Made by a program: the position numbers and the translations under genes. Under the pieces are notes generated by a model. That model ran no database searches, was not told the origin of the DNA, and was given only the letters and a program-made list of their open reading frames with translations. Of a stretch of DNA of 64,000 nucleotides, positions 24,701-36,339 are shown piece by piece; the stretch's first letter is position 1; every line of letters begins with the position of its first letter. The DNA comes from Acholoe squamosa (lineage: Eukaryota > Annelida > Polychaeta > Phyllodocida > Polynoidae), in contig OX439045.1 in NCBI GenBank assembly GCA_949317995.1, positions 43,729,693-43,793,692 of the forward strand. Direction: 5' to 3'.

Positions 24701-25640
24701 CAACACTCTTGTAGTGGTGTTTTGAGATTGGCTAGAGCAGAACTAGTTGAGTACCTCAAGGGACACAGAGTGTTAGTGCATCATACCTTCCTTAGGCTTA
24801 GGGTAATAAGGCCTTTGTGTGGTTGTACATATATGTAGGTGGCCTGTTAAAGGGTTAAAGATTACCCGGAGGTGTGACAACATCAATACTCTATTCCCAT
24901 GTGTAAATAATCTGCTGGTAGCCCTTTTAATATGCCTTGTCAGCACAATAGATTTATACAGGTTCCCTGTCCTATAAGGTAACAGCTTTGCAATTCTCAT
25001 GGAGACACTGTATCAGCAAAATATGGTAAGGTTTAGATAGATGTAAATACTTGATTGACATCTAGTCAATCAAGTAATAATCAAACAAACTGTGATTCAA
25101 CATCAAACCATCACTGCTGCTTCAAGGTGATGGTTGTAAAGTGATTGTGGGTCAACATGTCAATTGATGTTGAATCAGAAAAATTGAAATTGAGATCATT
25201 GTCTGAATGGTCCCAAACCACGTTGAATCAATTTTAAGCTCTTAATGGCTACTTTGAATAAATAAGTGAGTCTTGTGATGTCCAGTTGAATGAAGATGGT
25301 GTTTATTAGCGGTAGTATGCCTGGAGTCTAAATGTCTGGTCAGCATGGCTGGTAACATGTTAAATCCTGCTCCTGCACATGCTGGCCACCCACGTGGTTC
25401 AGGTAATTAACATATCAGTACAGTGATTGGTTATTACATGAGCCAATAGGCCTCGGGTTGCATAATGAATGATCTAACATATAGCGTCACCACCTGGTGG
25501 GCGTTCTGAAAACTGTTACTTATGTGACATATGGGGATCGCTTGGCAATATGAGAAATAATATAATATCATCCTAATGCACATTAATAATGATATCAATA
25601 TGAGTTATGAATTTAGAATTAATAATTATGACATAATATG
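21728..25640. other. Anonymous intergenic stretch
   Basis: No gene is supported. Bases 23,040-23,160 are unusually GC-rich. Bases 23,264-23,527 are open on both strands but have no family resemblance. Two GAGCAGCTC palindromes lie at 23,438 and 23,586. Confidence 0.35.
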
Positions 25641-25689
25641 ACGTAATATGACATAATGTTGCATAATCAAAGATTGCGGATAATGCACC

Positions 25690-25879
25690 ATTGAAAAAGG
25701 TAAATCTGCGGCTAACACAATGTTGATTTGGGAATGAAGTTTCAACATTGATATCTCAAGTGTCGATCTGATGTTGAAATAGTGATGGTTGACAAAATTG
25801 AAATGGAATAACAGAAAAGGTGTTGAAGATAGGTTGATCAACCGTTGTCAACGTTGATTCAATACTCTGTGCCCACTGG
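25690..25879. mobile_element. End of a GTTGA-rich MITE (TGCCCACTGGG terminus)
   Basis: The stretch is built of repeated GTTGA/TCAAC words (for example 'CCGTTGTCAACGTTGATTCA') and ends 'GTGCCCACTGGG'. CCCAGTGGGCA termini are widespread on small DNA transposons in aquatic animals, to my knowledge. A related GTTGAATC-rich segment lies at 25,085-25,245, but I see no matching CCCAGTGGGC left end, so the left boundary is open. Confidence 0.45.
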
Positions 25880-26675
25880 GAAATAGCGTCAGTCTGTAGA
25901 TACTAGTATGATCCACTAGAAACCAAGACAGCGGTAAGAAAATAAATATATGAAAACCAATTACACAGACTCCTTCGAATGCCTACGAAATCCGATCTGA
26001 TGTTATCTAACTAACTCACTTGTCCTTAAATAGTCCCTTGGTAACTAAACGGCTTCCATAGTTAAGACTCTTTTAGTCTGCTTGAGGTATTCTGTCTCAG
26101 GTAACCCTTTAGTGATAACATGTTACAGCAATATTTGTCGTTATGATGACTAATGCAGCGCTGATATGAACAACCTTTAGAATTGATGGTGTCAATTGAA
26201 ACACTCTGTGGATTCTCCACACTGCATGAATGGAGCGTTGGCGAGTTACTCACCAGATCTCTTTCCAGACACCATGGAGATAAACTGACAGTTATGCGTT
26301 ATGCTATATATAAAGGGCTAACAAAAAGAAAGGATTTTCTGGAGGGGCTGTGTCGATATTCCCATGGGGACGTCCAAGGTAGACATACCTTACATTTGTC
26401 CATAATTGCTTCCGGATCAAGCGGATAGTCCACTGAAAGGCTATTGCACATGCCTCATCTAATGGAACCCCAGAGACGGCCCCACGCAAGACATTATGTA
26501 CAGTTCTTTACAATAATAAAGATATAGGCTTTGTCAAAGTCTGCAGAGAATCTTCAGAAAATCTTTGATAAACAACCAGTTGTAACACTTATTTGACAAA
26601 AACAAGGCTCTCCCAAGTAATTGACTTCCACTGGGTAACAGCAGATGATTCTGACTTTGCAACAAACAAAATCTT

Positions 26676-27043
26676 GAGGCGTCTGTGACGAAAACCCCCT
26701 ATATGAGAAATGGTACTCAAAATGCTACACTGGAGGCCCACAGCCTACCAATGCTTGTCAGAATTTATAAGCTGGCTGTGATGGTTGATATGACATGTAA
26801 GAAACACAAATAGATACTTAAATAAATTAGCAACATTATAACATCTAGTTGAGGCGTCTGTGACGAAAACCCAGTCCACATGGACATTCTGACCCACAAA
26901 TAAGGGACCATTTGACCGATGGCTAAAATCTTTATACCAACTTCACCCCTTTATAAGTTCTTTATGTGACAGGTAATAGAGACATTATATCACTATTATT
27001 GATAGAGTTATTCTGACCTAAGAGTTATTGTCACAGACGCCTC
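26676..27043. repeat. GAGGCGTCTGTGACGAAAACCC repeat set
   Basis: The 22-mer at 26,676-26,697 recurs exactly at 26,851-26,872, and its first 14 bases occur inverted at 27,030-27,043. The second and third copies could be the terminal inverted repeats of a 193-bp MITE (26,851-27,043); the first copy would then be a second, truncated element. No convincing target duplication is visible. Confidence 0.55.
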
Positions 27044-28100
27044 GAAGAGTAAAATTCCACACATGAGTGATCATAGTAAAAAGATTTCAATCAACAGCCA
27101 CCTAAACTGACATAAATAGTGTAGGCCTAATATATGCCTAATACCACAGACAATTTTGGATGGGTTTCTAGTCTTTGATTGAATAATAGGACATGTGCAA
27201 AATGACATAAACTGCAAAAAAAACAGAATTTTTAGTGATTTTGGGACTTTGGGTCACCTTCACTCAAAGAATTTTTACCCGACAGACACAAATGGATATT
27301 TTTCTGAAAGGCTAGAATGTTTTCTGTAAGATGAGACCATGGAAGACAAGATTGGAAAAGCATAATTTGTTCTATGGCTGCATAAAGGCCAAAAACCATG
27401 GTTTTCCAGGTTTTGTACACTTATTCTGACACTGACCCATAGGCTAAATCACCCTGAGCCAACAGTTCTACCATAAACAATAACGATAAAAGGGAAAGCA
27501 AGTGTACAACCTTTCTTTAGGTCTACCATAAATAGAAATGCAAAACAAAGTATGTCCATTGACAGCAATTATAGAAGTTTTCCCTGTGACCTATGGTCTG
27601 TTTATGGGAGTCCATTCAGAGAGTGACATTTGCGATATCTTTGAATAACCGGTTGTTGCCAAATCACTGGTATTTTCCGATTGTCAATCCTTTTAGGGAG
27701 CTAGTAGAAAACAAAGTTTTGGCGAATGCATTTATTTAATTTATTATACTTGAAAAGAAAAATACCGAGGAGAATGATAAACATTATCACATTTGATTTT
27801 CAAAAAAGAAGAAAAGAAAACCAACAAGATGAAATGTAATGTCTTCCTTCATGCTATGCCTGGTATCACAACAACCCCGTGTGTTGTTCTTCATGAAGCA
27901 TGCAGCTATTGATTTGGCGGAGAGAGAGCTATTGGTTTTCGGAATTTTGGGCAAATATGACAAATTTACCAAGCGTTGCTCTCCATAAGGAGAGTCCTTC
28001 ATCTTTACACCTCCTACTGTAGGCGGAGCTATGTGGGGTCATGTAGGTGATGTGTGTACTTGGGTGAAGGGGAACTGAGGAGCCTGCACGGACTGTAGGG
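27044..28100. other. Anonymous stretch
   Basis: No gene, RNA or repeat could be supported between the GAGGCGTC repeat set and the ATGGCC-rich flank of the 21-bp array. Confidence 0.35.
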
Positions 28101-28265
28101 GGAGATTCTAACGCACATGGCCTCGATCTTTTTAGCCCCGAGTCACATGGCCCCCAGTCGAATGGCCTCATGCCAAATGGCCCCACAACCACATAGCCTC
28201 AGGCCTATTGGCCTCAATATTCCAGTAGTATGAGCCCATACAATCCCGTACGAGTTACAATCATG
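28101..28265. repeat. ATGGCCYC-rich left flank of the 21-bp array
   Basis: A run of short units of the form 'CACATGGCCCCnnn' (for example ACATGGCCTCGA, CACATGGCCCCC, AATGGCCTCATG, AATGGCCCCACA) precedes the array. The junction 'GGCCTCAATATTCCAGTA' then leads into 'TATGAGCCCATACAATCC'. Similar words occur inverted on the far side of the array (30,395-30,510). Confidence 0.6.
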
Positions 28266-30140
28266 TTCAATCCTATACACTCTCTGTACAATCATATACA
28301 CTCTCTGTACGATCTTGTACACTCTCTGTGCGATCCTGTACGTTCTCTGTACGATCCTGTACACTCTCTGTACGATCCTGTACACTCTCTGTACGATCCT
28401 GTACACTCTCTGTATGAACCTGTACACTCTCTGTACAATCCTATACACTCTCTGTATGATCCTGTACACTCTCTGTACACTCCTATACACTCTCTGTATG
28501 ATCCTGTACACTCTCTGTACAGTCCTATACAATCTCTGTACGATCCTGTACACTCTCTGTATAAACATGTACACTCTCTGTACAATCCTATACACTCTCT
28601 GTACGATCCTGTACACTCTCTGTACGATCCTGTACACTCTCTGTACGATCCCGTACACTCTCTGTATGAACCTGTACACTCTCTGTACAATCCTATACAC
28701 TCTCTGTATGATCCTGTACACTCTCTGTACACTCCTATACACTCTCTGTATGATCCTGTACACTCTCTGTACAATCCTATACAATCTCTGTACGATCCTG
28801 TACACTCTCTGTATAAACATGTACACTCTCTGTACAATCCTATACACTCTCTGTACGATCCTGTACACTCTCTGTACACTCCTATACACTCTCTGTACGA
28901 TCCTGTACACTCTCTGTACAATCCTATACACTCTCTGTACGATCCTGTACACTCTCTGTACAATCCTATACACTCTCTGTATGATCCTGTACACTCTCTG
29001 TACAATCCTATACACTCTCTGTACGATCCTGTAACTCTCTGTACAGTCCTATACAATCTCTGTACGATCCTGTACACTCTCTGTATAAACATGTACACTC
29101 TCTGTACAATCCTATACACTCTCTGTACGATCCTGTACACTCTCTGTACGATCCTGTACACTCTCTGTACGATCCTGTACACTCTCTGTATGAACCTGTA
29201 CACTCTCTGTACAATCCTATACACTCTCTGTATGATCCTGTACACTCTCTGTACACTCCTATACACTCTCTGTATGATCCTGTACACTCTCTGTACAATC
29301 CTATACAATCTCTGTACGATCCTGTACACTCTCTGTATAAACATGTACACTCTCTGTACAATCCTATACACTCTCTGTACGATCCTGTACACTCTCTGTA
29401 CACTCCTATACACTCTCTGTACGATCCTGTACACTCTCTGTACAATCCTATACACTCTCTGTACGATCCTGTACACTCTCTGTACAATCCTATACACTCT
29501 CTGTATGATCCTGTACACTCTCTGTACAATCTCTGTATGAACATGTACACTCTCTGTACACTCCTATACACTCTCTGTACAATCCTGTACACTCTCTGTA
29601 CAATCCTGTACACTCTCTGTACGATCCTGTACACTCTCTGTATGAACCTGTACACTCTCTGTACAATCCTGTACACTCTCTGTACGATCCTGTACACTCT
29701 CTGTATGAACCTGTACACTCTCTGTACAATCCTATACACTCTCTGTACGATCCTGTACACTCTCTGTATGAACCTGTACACTCTCTGTTCAATCCTATAC
29801 ACTCTCTGTACAGTCCTGTACACTCTCTGCATGAACCTGTACACTCTCTGTACAATCTTATACACTCTCTGCACGATCCTGTACACTCTCTGTATGAACC
29901 TGTACACTCTCTGTACAATCCTATACACTCTCTGTACGATCCTGTACACTCTCTGTATGAACCTGTACAATCTCTGTACAATCCTATACACTCTATGTAC
30001 GATCCTGTACACTCTCTGTACAATCCTATACACTCTCTGTACGATCCTGTACACTCTCTGTATGAACATGTACACTCTCTGTACACTCCTATACACTCTC
30101 TGTACGATCCTGTACACTCTCTGTACGATCCTGTACACTC
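28266..30140. repeat. 21-bp minisatellite, about 89 units
   Basis: The unit is close to ACTCTCTGTACGATCCTGTAC. Variants (CAATCCTATAC, ACTCCTATAC, GAACCTGTAC, AAACATGTAC) are arranged in a nested pattern: the rare AAACATG variant starts at 28,560, 28,812, 29,084 and 29,336, giving spacings of 252, 272 and 252 bp, that is 12 units, 13 units minus one base, and 12 units. The missing base is near 29,032. Because 21 is divisible by three, long frames are open on both strands (LYDPVHS or TLCTILY on +, YRIVQRV or GSYRECT on -). I do not regard any as a gene: no coding context surrounds them and several frames are open at once. Confidence 0.96.
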
Positions 30141-30194
30141 TATATATGATCCAGTATGAGCTTGTACAAGCCTGCAGATCCTATACAATTTTGT

Positions 30195-30408
30195 ACCTCA
30201 AAATGACAGTATGAGCCCTGTACGATCCTGTATGATCTCTGTACGATCCTGCAAGTCTCTGTACGACCTGTGTACGATTCTGTACGACCTGCATATTATC
30301 CTGTACAACCTGTGTACGATCTGGGCTTGTACAGGATCGTACTGGGCTCGTACAGGATTGTTCTCGGATCGTACAGGATTGTACAGGGCTCGTTATGTCA
30401 TTTTGAGG
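30195..30408. repeat. Imperfect foldback at the right end of the 21-bp array
   Basis: The left arm starts 'CCTCAAAATGACAGTATGAG' then CCCTGTACGATCC. The right arm read in reverse is 'CCTCAAAATGACATAACGAG' then CCCTGTACAATCC. The arms, about 100 bp each, consist of array-like GTACGATCCTGTAC words, and the orientation flips near 30,310. Confidence 0.7.
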
Positions 30409-30510
30409 CCATGAGTCCTAGGGGCTATAAGTCATGAAGGCGACGGGTCAGGGGGCTATGTAGCTCTATGTGGGATGAGGCCATGAATCATGGGGGCCAT
30501 AAGTCTGGAG
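30409..30510. repeat. ATGGCC-rich right flank, inverted relative to the left flank
   Basis: Words such as 'GAGGCCATGAGTCCTAGGGG', 'GAGGCCATGAATCATGGGGG' and 'GCCATAAGTC' are reverse-complement forms of the ATGGCCYC units at 28,101-28,220. Confidence 0.5.
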
Positions 30511-31222
30511 ACCGTAGGGATTATGGATGGAAGAGGGGGGGGGGCGTGGAGAGTACACGTTGGGTGGTTGGGAAGGGGGTGGGTACTGGAGGTGTTCCTC
30601 CACTGGGACAAGAATAGATCGTGCCTAGAGGTGATGGACAACACATGTTCCAGCCATTTCCGCCTGCCGTGTCTGCGGTATGACAGCGACACGTCCTGGA
30701 CGTAGTGCTACGTCCAGAAGCAGTCCATCCATGACAAACATCTACTGACTTTAAGAATGGAAAAAAAGAAGAGAAACACTGTGTGTCATCATACGTTATC
30801 CACTGACCATAGATGGACATAATCATTTGTCATCGCTTCATTGCAATATCATGTTCTACGTGTCCTATCACGAGCGACCTTTGGAATGTGGTTCAATTAG
30901 CGAGGTGACCAACAGCTCCACGCGGCGGGCCGCAGCGGAACGACTCCCATGGATGTGTGCGGACAGTACCAAAGGTCACCGTACGATGGCGCTACGATCA
31001 TCACGGGGTATGGCACGTGACCTGTGTGACCTTCTGAATGGCCATTTGTTTCAGGGACCTGGCATAACACCCTTATCGATAAATTGCCAAATGAATATAT
31101 ATAACCAAATGAAATCAAGAGTCAATTGCGGACAAATTTATTACCTCTGACTCCTTGGTGCATGTGATAAGGTTGTAGGGGTGGGAGAAGGGGCAACAAT
31201 ATATAGACTTGGTTGGCATAAA

Positions 31223-31225
<3 letters not shown>
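30511..31225. other. Anonymous stretch with a poly-G tract
   Basis: Bases 30,533-30,543 are a G run. No coding exon is supported. A short near-palindrome, 'GACACGTCCTGGACGTAG' then 'TGCTACGTCCAG', lies at about 30,688-30,718. Confidence 0.3.

Positions 31226-31311
<86 letters not shown>
31226..31311. repeat. (GA)n microsatellite
   Basis: About 43 GA dinucleotides. The long RERERE and LSLSLS open frames across it are artefacts. Confidence 0.97.
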
Positions 31312-31317
<6 letters not shown>

Positions 31318-31924
31318 CCATCTATACTTGTCCCAGTGGAGGAACATGTCAGCATGCAGATGGCATGATATCATGGACAATATCGCGTAGGCCCTTCAAA
31401 TCGCATTCAAATTTCATTGACATGGGGCTGCCATTAATCTTGTTAATCAGTGCACTAAAGTATGGTCATGACAACTGTTGTTATCAGCTATGATCATAAT
31501 ATCATTATCAGATATTGGAAATTTAATAGGCCCTGAAACATTGTTAGTAGACCCATGTAAATAAATGTGACTTTAATGGAGTAGCAGTATACATTTAACT
31601 ATTGGTCACCTTGAGAGGACTGGCGAGGCATCCATGTACAATGGATGCCTCTCCCTTCCCATTTGTTCTTTTCTGAATGCTACAGGTTTTATAGAGCACA
31701 TTATGATAGGTGTTACAATCGGGTAAAAAAAAAGGATGAACAATCTATGACAAGAGTTATGCCAAGGGGAAAAAAATAGATGATACAGAAAACACGAAAA
31801 CAACCACAAAACGCAACATCACCATCAGAAACTCCACTCCACAGCACGAACCACCCACACAGGCCGACTAAATGACACGTTATATAGCAAACCAAGTAGT
31901 CTGGGCTGGTGCACTGCCCCACCA
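31312..31924. other. Anonymous stretch left of the Polinton-like element
   Basis: Nothing recognisable. The only regularity is a small inverted pair, 'GAGGCATCCATGTACA' against 'ATGGATGCCTC', at 31,627-31,652. Confidence 0.3.
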
Positions 31925-32067
31925 AGAGTAGTATATAGGGGCAAACTTAGTGCATAGGAACAGCTACTGAAATCGATTTGACCTACTTACGAACCGGAAG
32001 TGACCTAGTTTTGAGACTGGAAGTGCCCATATATGGGTATGTGACCTACTTTTTTAAGCTCTGATTG
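31925..32067 (+). repeat. Left TIR of the Polinton-like element
   Basis: About 143 bp, with the conserved core 'AACAGCTACTGAAATCGATT'. Matches the reverse complement of 37,375-37,518. Contains an ACCGGAAGTGAC motif (ETS-like) in both TIR copies. Confidence 0.85.
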
Positions 32068-32319
32068 CGCCTCCTCAATCTCTTTCACGCACTAAAGGCA
32101 GAAAACTTTGTTTCTAAAAAAAAGTCCAAAGAGTGGAAATTCAGTTTTTATTGATCCCACTTTGGTAGAAGTGTTGATAAAAACGACGCTATTTCAGGCG
32201 GACAAAATTACATTATCTCCCCTTGTCCCAAACAGAATTGTTTACGAAAGGGTGTTTAGAACTGAAATTGACCACTCCTCACCACCCTGTTTGCATGCTA
32301 CACCACTGCCATTGCCATC

Positions 32320-33235
32320 TGTTTTCCAGGATCAAAAGACAAGTGTGGATTTCATCCTTACCTCTAATCCCACTCATCATAACATTCTCCCACCACAACC
32401 CCCCACAACAACAACCACTGGACCGTGCTTGTATAATAAACGATTTCTGCTTTTATGTTTGAGCTAACATGAAGGGTGGTAAAAGCAGGCATGCACCTAA
32501 CCAGGCATGACACAGGATCAAAAGGAAAAAAATATGTGTTGGATTTTACTTGCTCATGATGAAACTTTTTTTCACCCTACAAAAAATAAATGCCCCATAT
32601 CACCATGTACAATTTACACATTTACCATTTACATGCTGTTTACATGTCACACCCTGTTCACGACCATCAGTGCTACATACTAATTAAAAAAAAGACAGTA
32701 GCACTCCCAGTAATAGCTTTTAGCCCCACTCATCATCATCATAAGTCATGAACAAAAACAATTTCAGGAATGGATCCACTGACATTACCATTTTGTGCTC
32801 CAGGATCAAAAAGACGAGTGTGGATTTCATTCTTACCTCTAGTCCCACTCATCATAATATTCTTTTACCACAACCTCCCTTTTTTTTCTGCTCCCCCCAA
32901 CCAACCACGTGTCTGACCAGGCATAATTGTGTTGGATTTCACTCACTCATGATAACACTCTCTTTACCACACTGTTAAAAAATTGAGCCTCTGCATTTTG
33001 CATATCACCATGTACAAATTAGCAGTTTACATGCTGTTTACATTTTACATGCTGTTTACATGTTACAAGCTGTTCACGACCATCTGTGCTACATGCTCGA
33101 AAAGATCAAAAGACAGCAGCACACCCAATGGTACCTGTGTTCCATGATCAAAGCTAGTGGTCGGATTTAACCTCCCTCCTACCTTTAGTCCTACTCAATC
33201 ATAACAATTTTTCACCACAACCTCTTTGTAATGGT
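32320..33235. repeat. Degenerate repeats inside the Polinton-like element
   Basis: A module with core 'CCAGGATCAAAAGACAAGTG' and 'CCCACTCATCATAA' occurs at about 32,328 and 32,802, a weaker copy at 33,143, and a fourth partial copy at 35,680. A second module, 'TTTACATGCTGTTTACATG' plus 'TTCACGACCATC', precedes three of them (32,632; 33,030; 35,632). The pattern is a decayed tandem repeat with spacing of 340-470 bp. Confidence 0.6.
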
Positions 33236-33345
33236 AAGTCTATGGCGCCCGCTGCATATTTTGCCCCTATGTTAACTCTATGGCGACCCTTCCGTATATG
33301 TCAACTTTATGGCGTCGGCTCCGTACTGCACTCTATGGTTATGGT
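33236..33345. repeat. Short tandem repeat (CTATGGCG)
   Basis: Copies of 'CTCTATGGCG' or 'CTTTATGGCG' at about 33,239, 33,277 and 33,306, each followed by CC or TCGG and a CCGTA-like word. Old minisatellite of roughly 30-38 bp. Confidence 0.5.
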
Positions 33346-33984
33346 AAGGCTATTAAAAAAACGTTCTCCATCTGCATGTTGAAAATCAGCATGGTGGAAA
33401 TTCTTTCAAGATCAAACAAAAGTTAGCTCCATTACACCTATAGCCGTTTACACTGCTCACTCACATAAGGATTAATCTATGAACCTACTCCACCAGCTAC
33501 ACAACTAGGAACATGGTATAAACACCCAAACGTGTGACACAAAACTGATATACACACACCACAATGTCTCATATAGGACTGTGCAATCAAGTGGAAGTTT
33601 CCAAATTTCCAAATTGGAATTTTAAAATTCCAAGTGATATTCCAAGTACGCTATTGAACTATTGGATAAGTTTTGTGGATCTATCCTGAATTCCTGCTGC
33701 AGCATCCTTAAGTGTGAGTATGTCTTTTTAATTGAGAGTAAAATCTTTTGGTTGTGGAGTGTTTTAGAAATGCTTGAAATAGAGTAGTTCCCTTCCACAA
33801 CCACCCAGTCATGGCTAGGTGGGAGTAGAGGGTACAAATTCCATGTAGAGCATTAAAAACAGTGACCCATTTCCACTTGTCAGTGATTTTTGTTCAAAAT
33901 ATAAACTTCTGTGTAACGATGTCTGAACAGTGTGATAGGTCATATTCTTGCTATCTATGTTAGTGGCATCAATAAAAGACCACA

Positions 33985-34375
33985 ACGTATAACCTATGTA
34001 TTCTTTCTACAAAATGAAAGAAATCTAACGTTCAACTAAATGTTTCAAATTTCTACTTTTTACACACAAGTTTTTCCTTATTTTAGAAAATTTTTTACAA
34101 ATTTACCTAAAAATTGCAAAAATTCTACTTTTTACACACAAGATTTCACCCTAAAACACAGTTTTAACCTGTGTATTTCTTTCACAAAATGACAGAAATG
34201 TAACATTTTACGAAAATGTTACAAAATTTCATAAAATTTTACAAATTTACCAAAATGTTATGGAAATTTTACAAAAACTGTTACTTTTACACACAAGATT
34301 TCCCTGTGTGCAACAGAAAAAAAAGAGAAAAGAGAGAGATTTTTTTTAAATGTCCAAGGGTAAAGTGCTTACACT
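33985..34375. repeat. AT-rich repeat pair, left arm of an internal inverted repeat
   Basis: Two tandem copies (about 33,985-34,145 and 34,165-34,345) share 'TTTCACAAAATGA' or 'TTTCTACAAAATGA', followed by an AATTTTACAAATTTACC-like core and 'TTACACACAAGATTT'. The second copy and following 'GTCCAAGGGTAAAGTGCTTAC' are found inverted at 35,770-35,955, so the polymerase fragment sits between two inverted arms about 1.4 kb apart. Confidence 0.6.
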
Positions 34376-34439
34376 GTCTAGACACATACGTCTTTTGATA
34401 TACGGATAACTTAATCCCTGTTAGTTCTGCAAATAACTA

Positions 34440-34980
34440 CTGACTTGATGGTTTACCACTCTGAAGCCTTTGTTGGTCACTATAGCGCTTTTTCCCGTTT
34501 GCAAAACCTTTTTTTGTAGTCTTCAACTGTTAATTTGTTTTGTTTTTGAATTACTCCATTGTAGCTTATGTTTTTTTCTACACCTTCCCCACTTACTATG
34601 TAACATTTAGCATTTAAGGCTGTCATCTCGTCTCCTTCCCACTCCACTTTGAAAAGACCTTGAGTTCTCTTGTCGAATGCCAGACGTTGTTTACCACACG
34701 GTGGAGGGAATCAAGTGTACCCCAGGGTTTTATATTCTATGTAGCTTTCCCGGTGATAAGTGATATCACACGACTCTGAGGGCAACCATTTATCAAGCTC
34801 TCTGAATAAATCTCTTCGTCTCTCAGGTTTGACAGCTTCCTCTAGACTTTTCGTGCTCAACTCAAAATAGAAACTGTCAGTGTCCATTTCACACATTTCA
34901 AAGTTTCTTTCATCTTTGAATTCCAGTAGAAAGTCATAGTACAAGGCCAGCATTTTCAATTATGCGTACTCATACACCAT
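34440..34980 (-). pseudogene. Protein-primed DNA polymerase B fragment (Polinton-type), broken
   Basis: The minus strand contains the hallmark polymerase motif C region, 'EMCEMDTDSFYFELS', preceded by 'MKMLALYYDFLLEF' and followed by the lysine/arginine-rich region typical of this family. The D-T-D-S tetrad is the metal-binding core of family B polymerases. In Polintons and adintovirus-like elements this enzyme replicates the element from a protein primer. Only a small part of the roughly 1,000-residue family length is present and the fragment is broken. It lies inside the 31,925-37,518 TIRs, which supports a shared origin. Confidence 0.75.
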
Positions 34981-35769
34981 GAACCCTATTTGCACAGGGA
35001 GGTTGTAGTTAATGGTGGTTGGCAGGCAAGAAAGTTTCACAGTATGTGACTGGTCAGTGTAAGCAGAGTGATTAAGACTAGGGATATACCATATGTTCAG
35101 ATAGCAATGTCTGAGACAATTTGGTTAATAAAACACCGTAATTAGGTTTAAAAAAGGTCCCACGGTTGTAAATGCAATCCTGTGAGTCGGAATATTGTAT
35201 GTGCACCATGAAGAAGAAAATGAGTGCGACCAAAGGGAAATAAATGTTTCAATAAGTATGGGTCCTCATACCAAAAAATTTCCTCTTGACACTTTCTGTG
35301 TCTGTTTCTGACGATTTTCCATGGCAAGGTTGTCCTGGCTGTGTCGAGGACAAGGTGTTGACAATAACCCCGTTTTCCATGAGCATGTGGTTCAGGATAA
35401 GCAAATGGTCATGTTGATCACATCACCAGCTATAAGCATGTAGCTACAATGAGTGTAAAGGTAGTCTGTGTCAATTAAGCTGCAATTTAATCCCTTTAAA
35501 ACCAATTGTGTATTAATCTGAGCAGCAGCAGCAACTGGTTATTGCGTGACAACTGGTTATCCTGTGACAACCTGTGGTTATCCTATCCTGTGACAGACAA
35601 CCTGTCGACTCCAGAAGTTACAATTTTACACGCTGTTTACCTGTTACACTCTGTTTACATCCATCTGTGCTACATCCTCCAGGATCAAAAGACAACACCA
35701 CTTTCAATGGTACTAGTGTTCCAGGATTGATGCCAGTCATTAAATTTTAACCCTACCTACCTATGCATG

Positions 35770-35955
35770 TGTAAAAGATGGAGTAAGCACTTTTACCCTT
35801 GGACATTTTTTTCTTATTGTACATAACAAAATCTTGTGTGTAAAAGTAAAATTTTTGTAATGACTTACATGACATTTTGGTAAATTTTGTAAAATTTTAC
35901 AAAAGTTTTTACACTCCTTTCATTTTGTGAAAAAATACATAAATTAAAATCGTTT
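35770..35955 (-). repeat. Right arm of the internal inverted repeat
   Basis: Reverse-complement copy of 34,175-34,372, including 'GTAAGCACTTTTACCCTTGG' against the left-arm 'CCAAGGGTAAAGTGCTTAC'. It borders the polymerase fragment on its right side. Confidence 0.65.
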
Positions 35956-36339
35956 TTTAACATGGATTCAGTGTTGTACATAGCAAATAACTGTTAACTT
36001 TGTCATAGACATGCTTGGCGTCAAACCCATTACTCCCCGGTGAAGGCGAAAAAAGTCATTTTTCATTCGAGCTAAATTTCAAGGAAGACTACCTTTCAGG
36101 GCTTTTAGCTTCAGTGAAAAACAACTCGGTCTACTTTCTGGCTCAGGCATTGTTTGAACCTACTATTGCAAACATAGCTAGAATCGGTAGCACATGTTAT
36201 TTTGATACCTGGCCAAAATACCATAGGTATTACACAAATGTCAACAACCAATCGAAGCTTAAATATTAGATCATGTATAAAGTATCCACCAAGCAATCAG
36301 CTCTCAAAAAACTAGGTTATACTTTCCCCTACACTTCCT

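Noticed and set aside
28143-30214. Several long open frames (up to 436 residues) of YRIVQRV, LYDPVHS and TLCTILY repeats
   Set aside because: They come from a 21-bp tandem unit lacking stops in many frames of both strands; no promoter, splice or codon-use support.
31141-31390. RERERE / LSLSLS open frames
   Set aside because: Products of a GA microsatellite.
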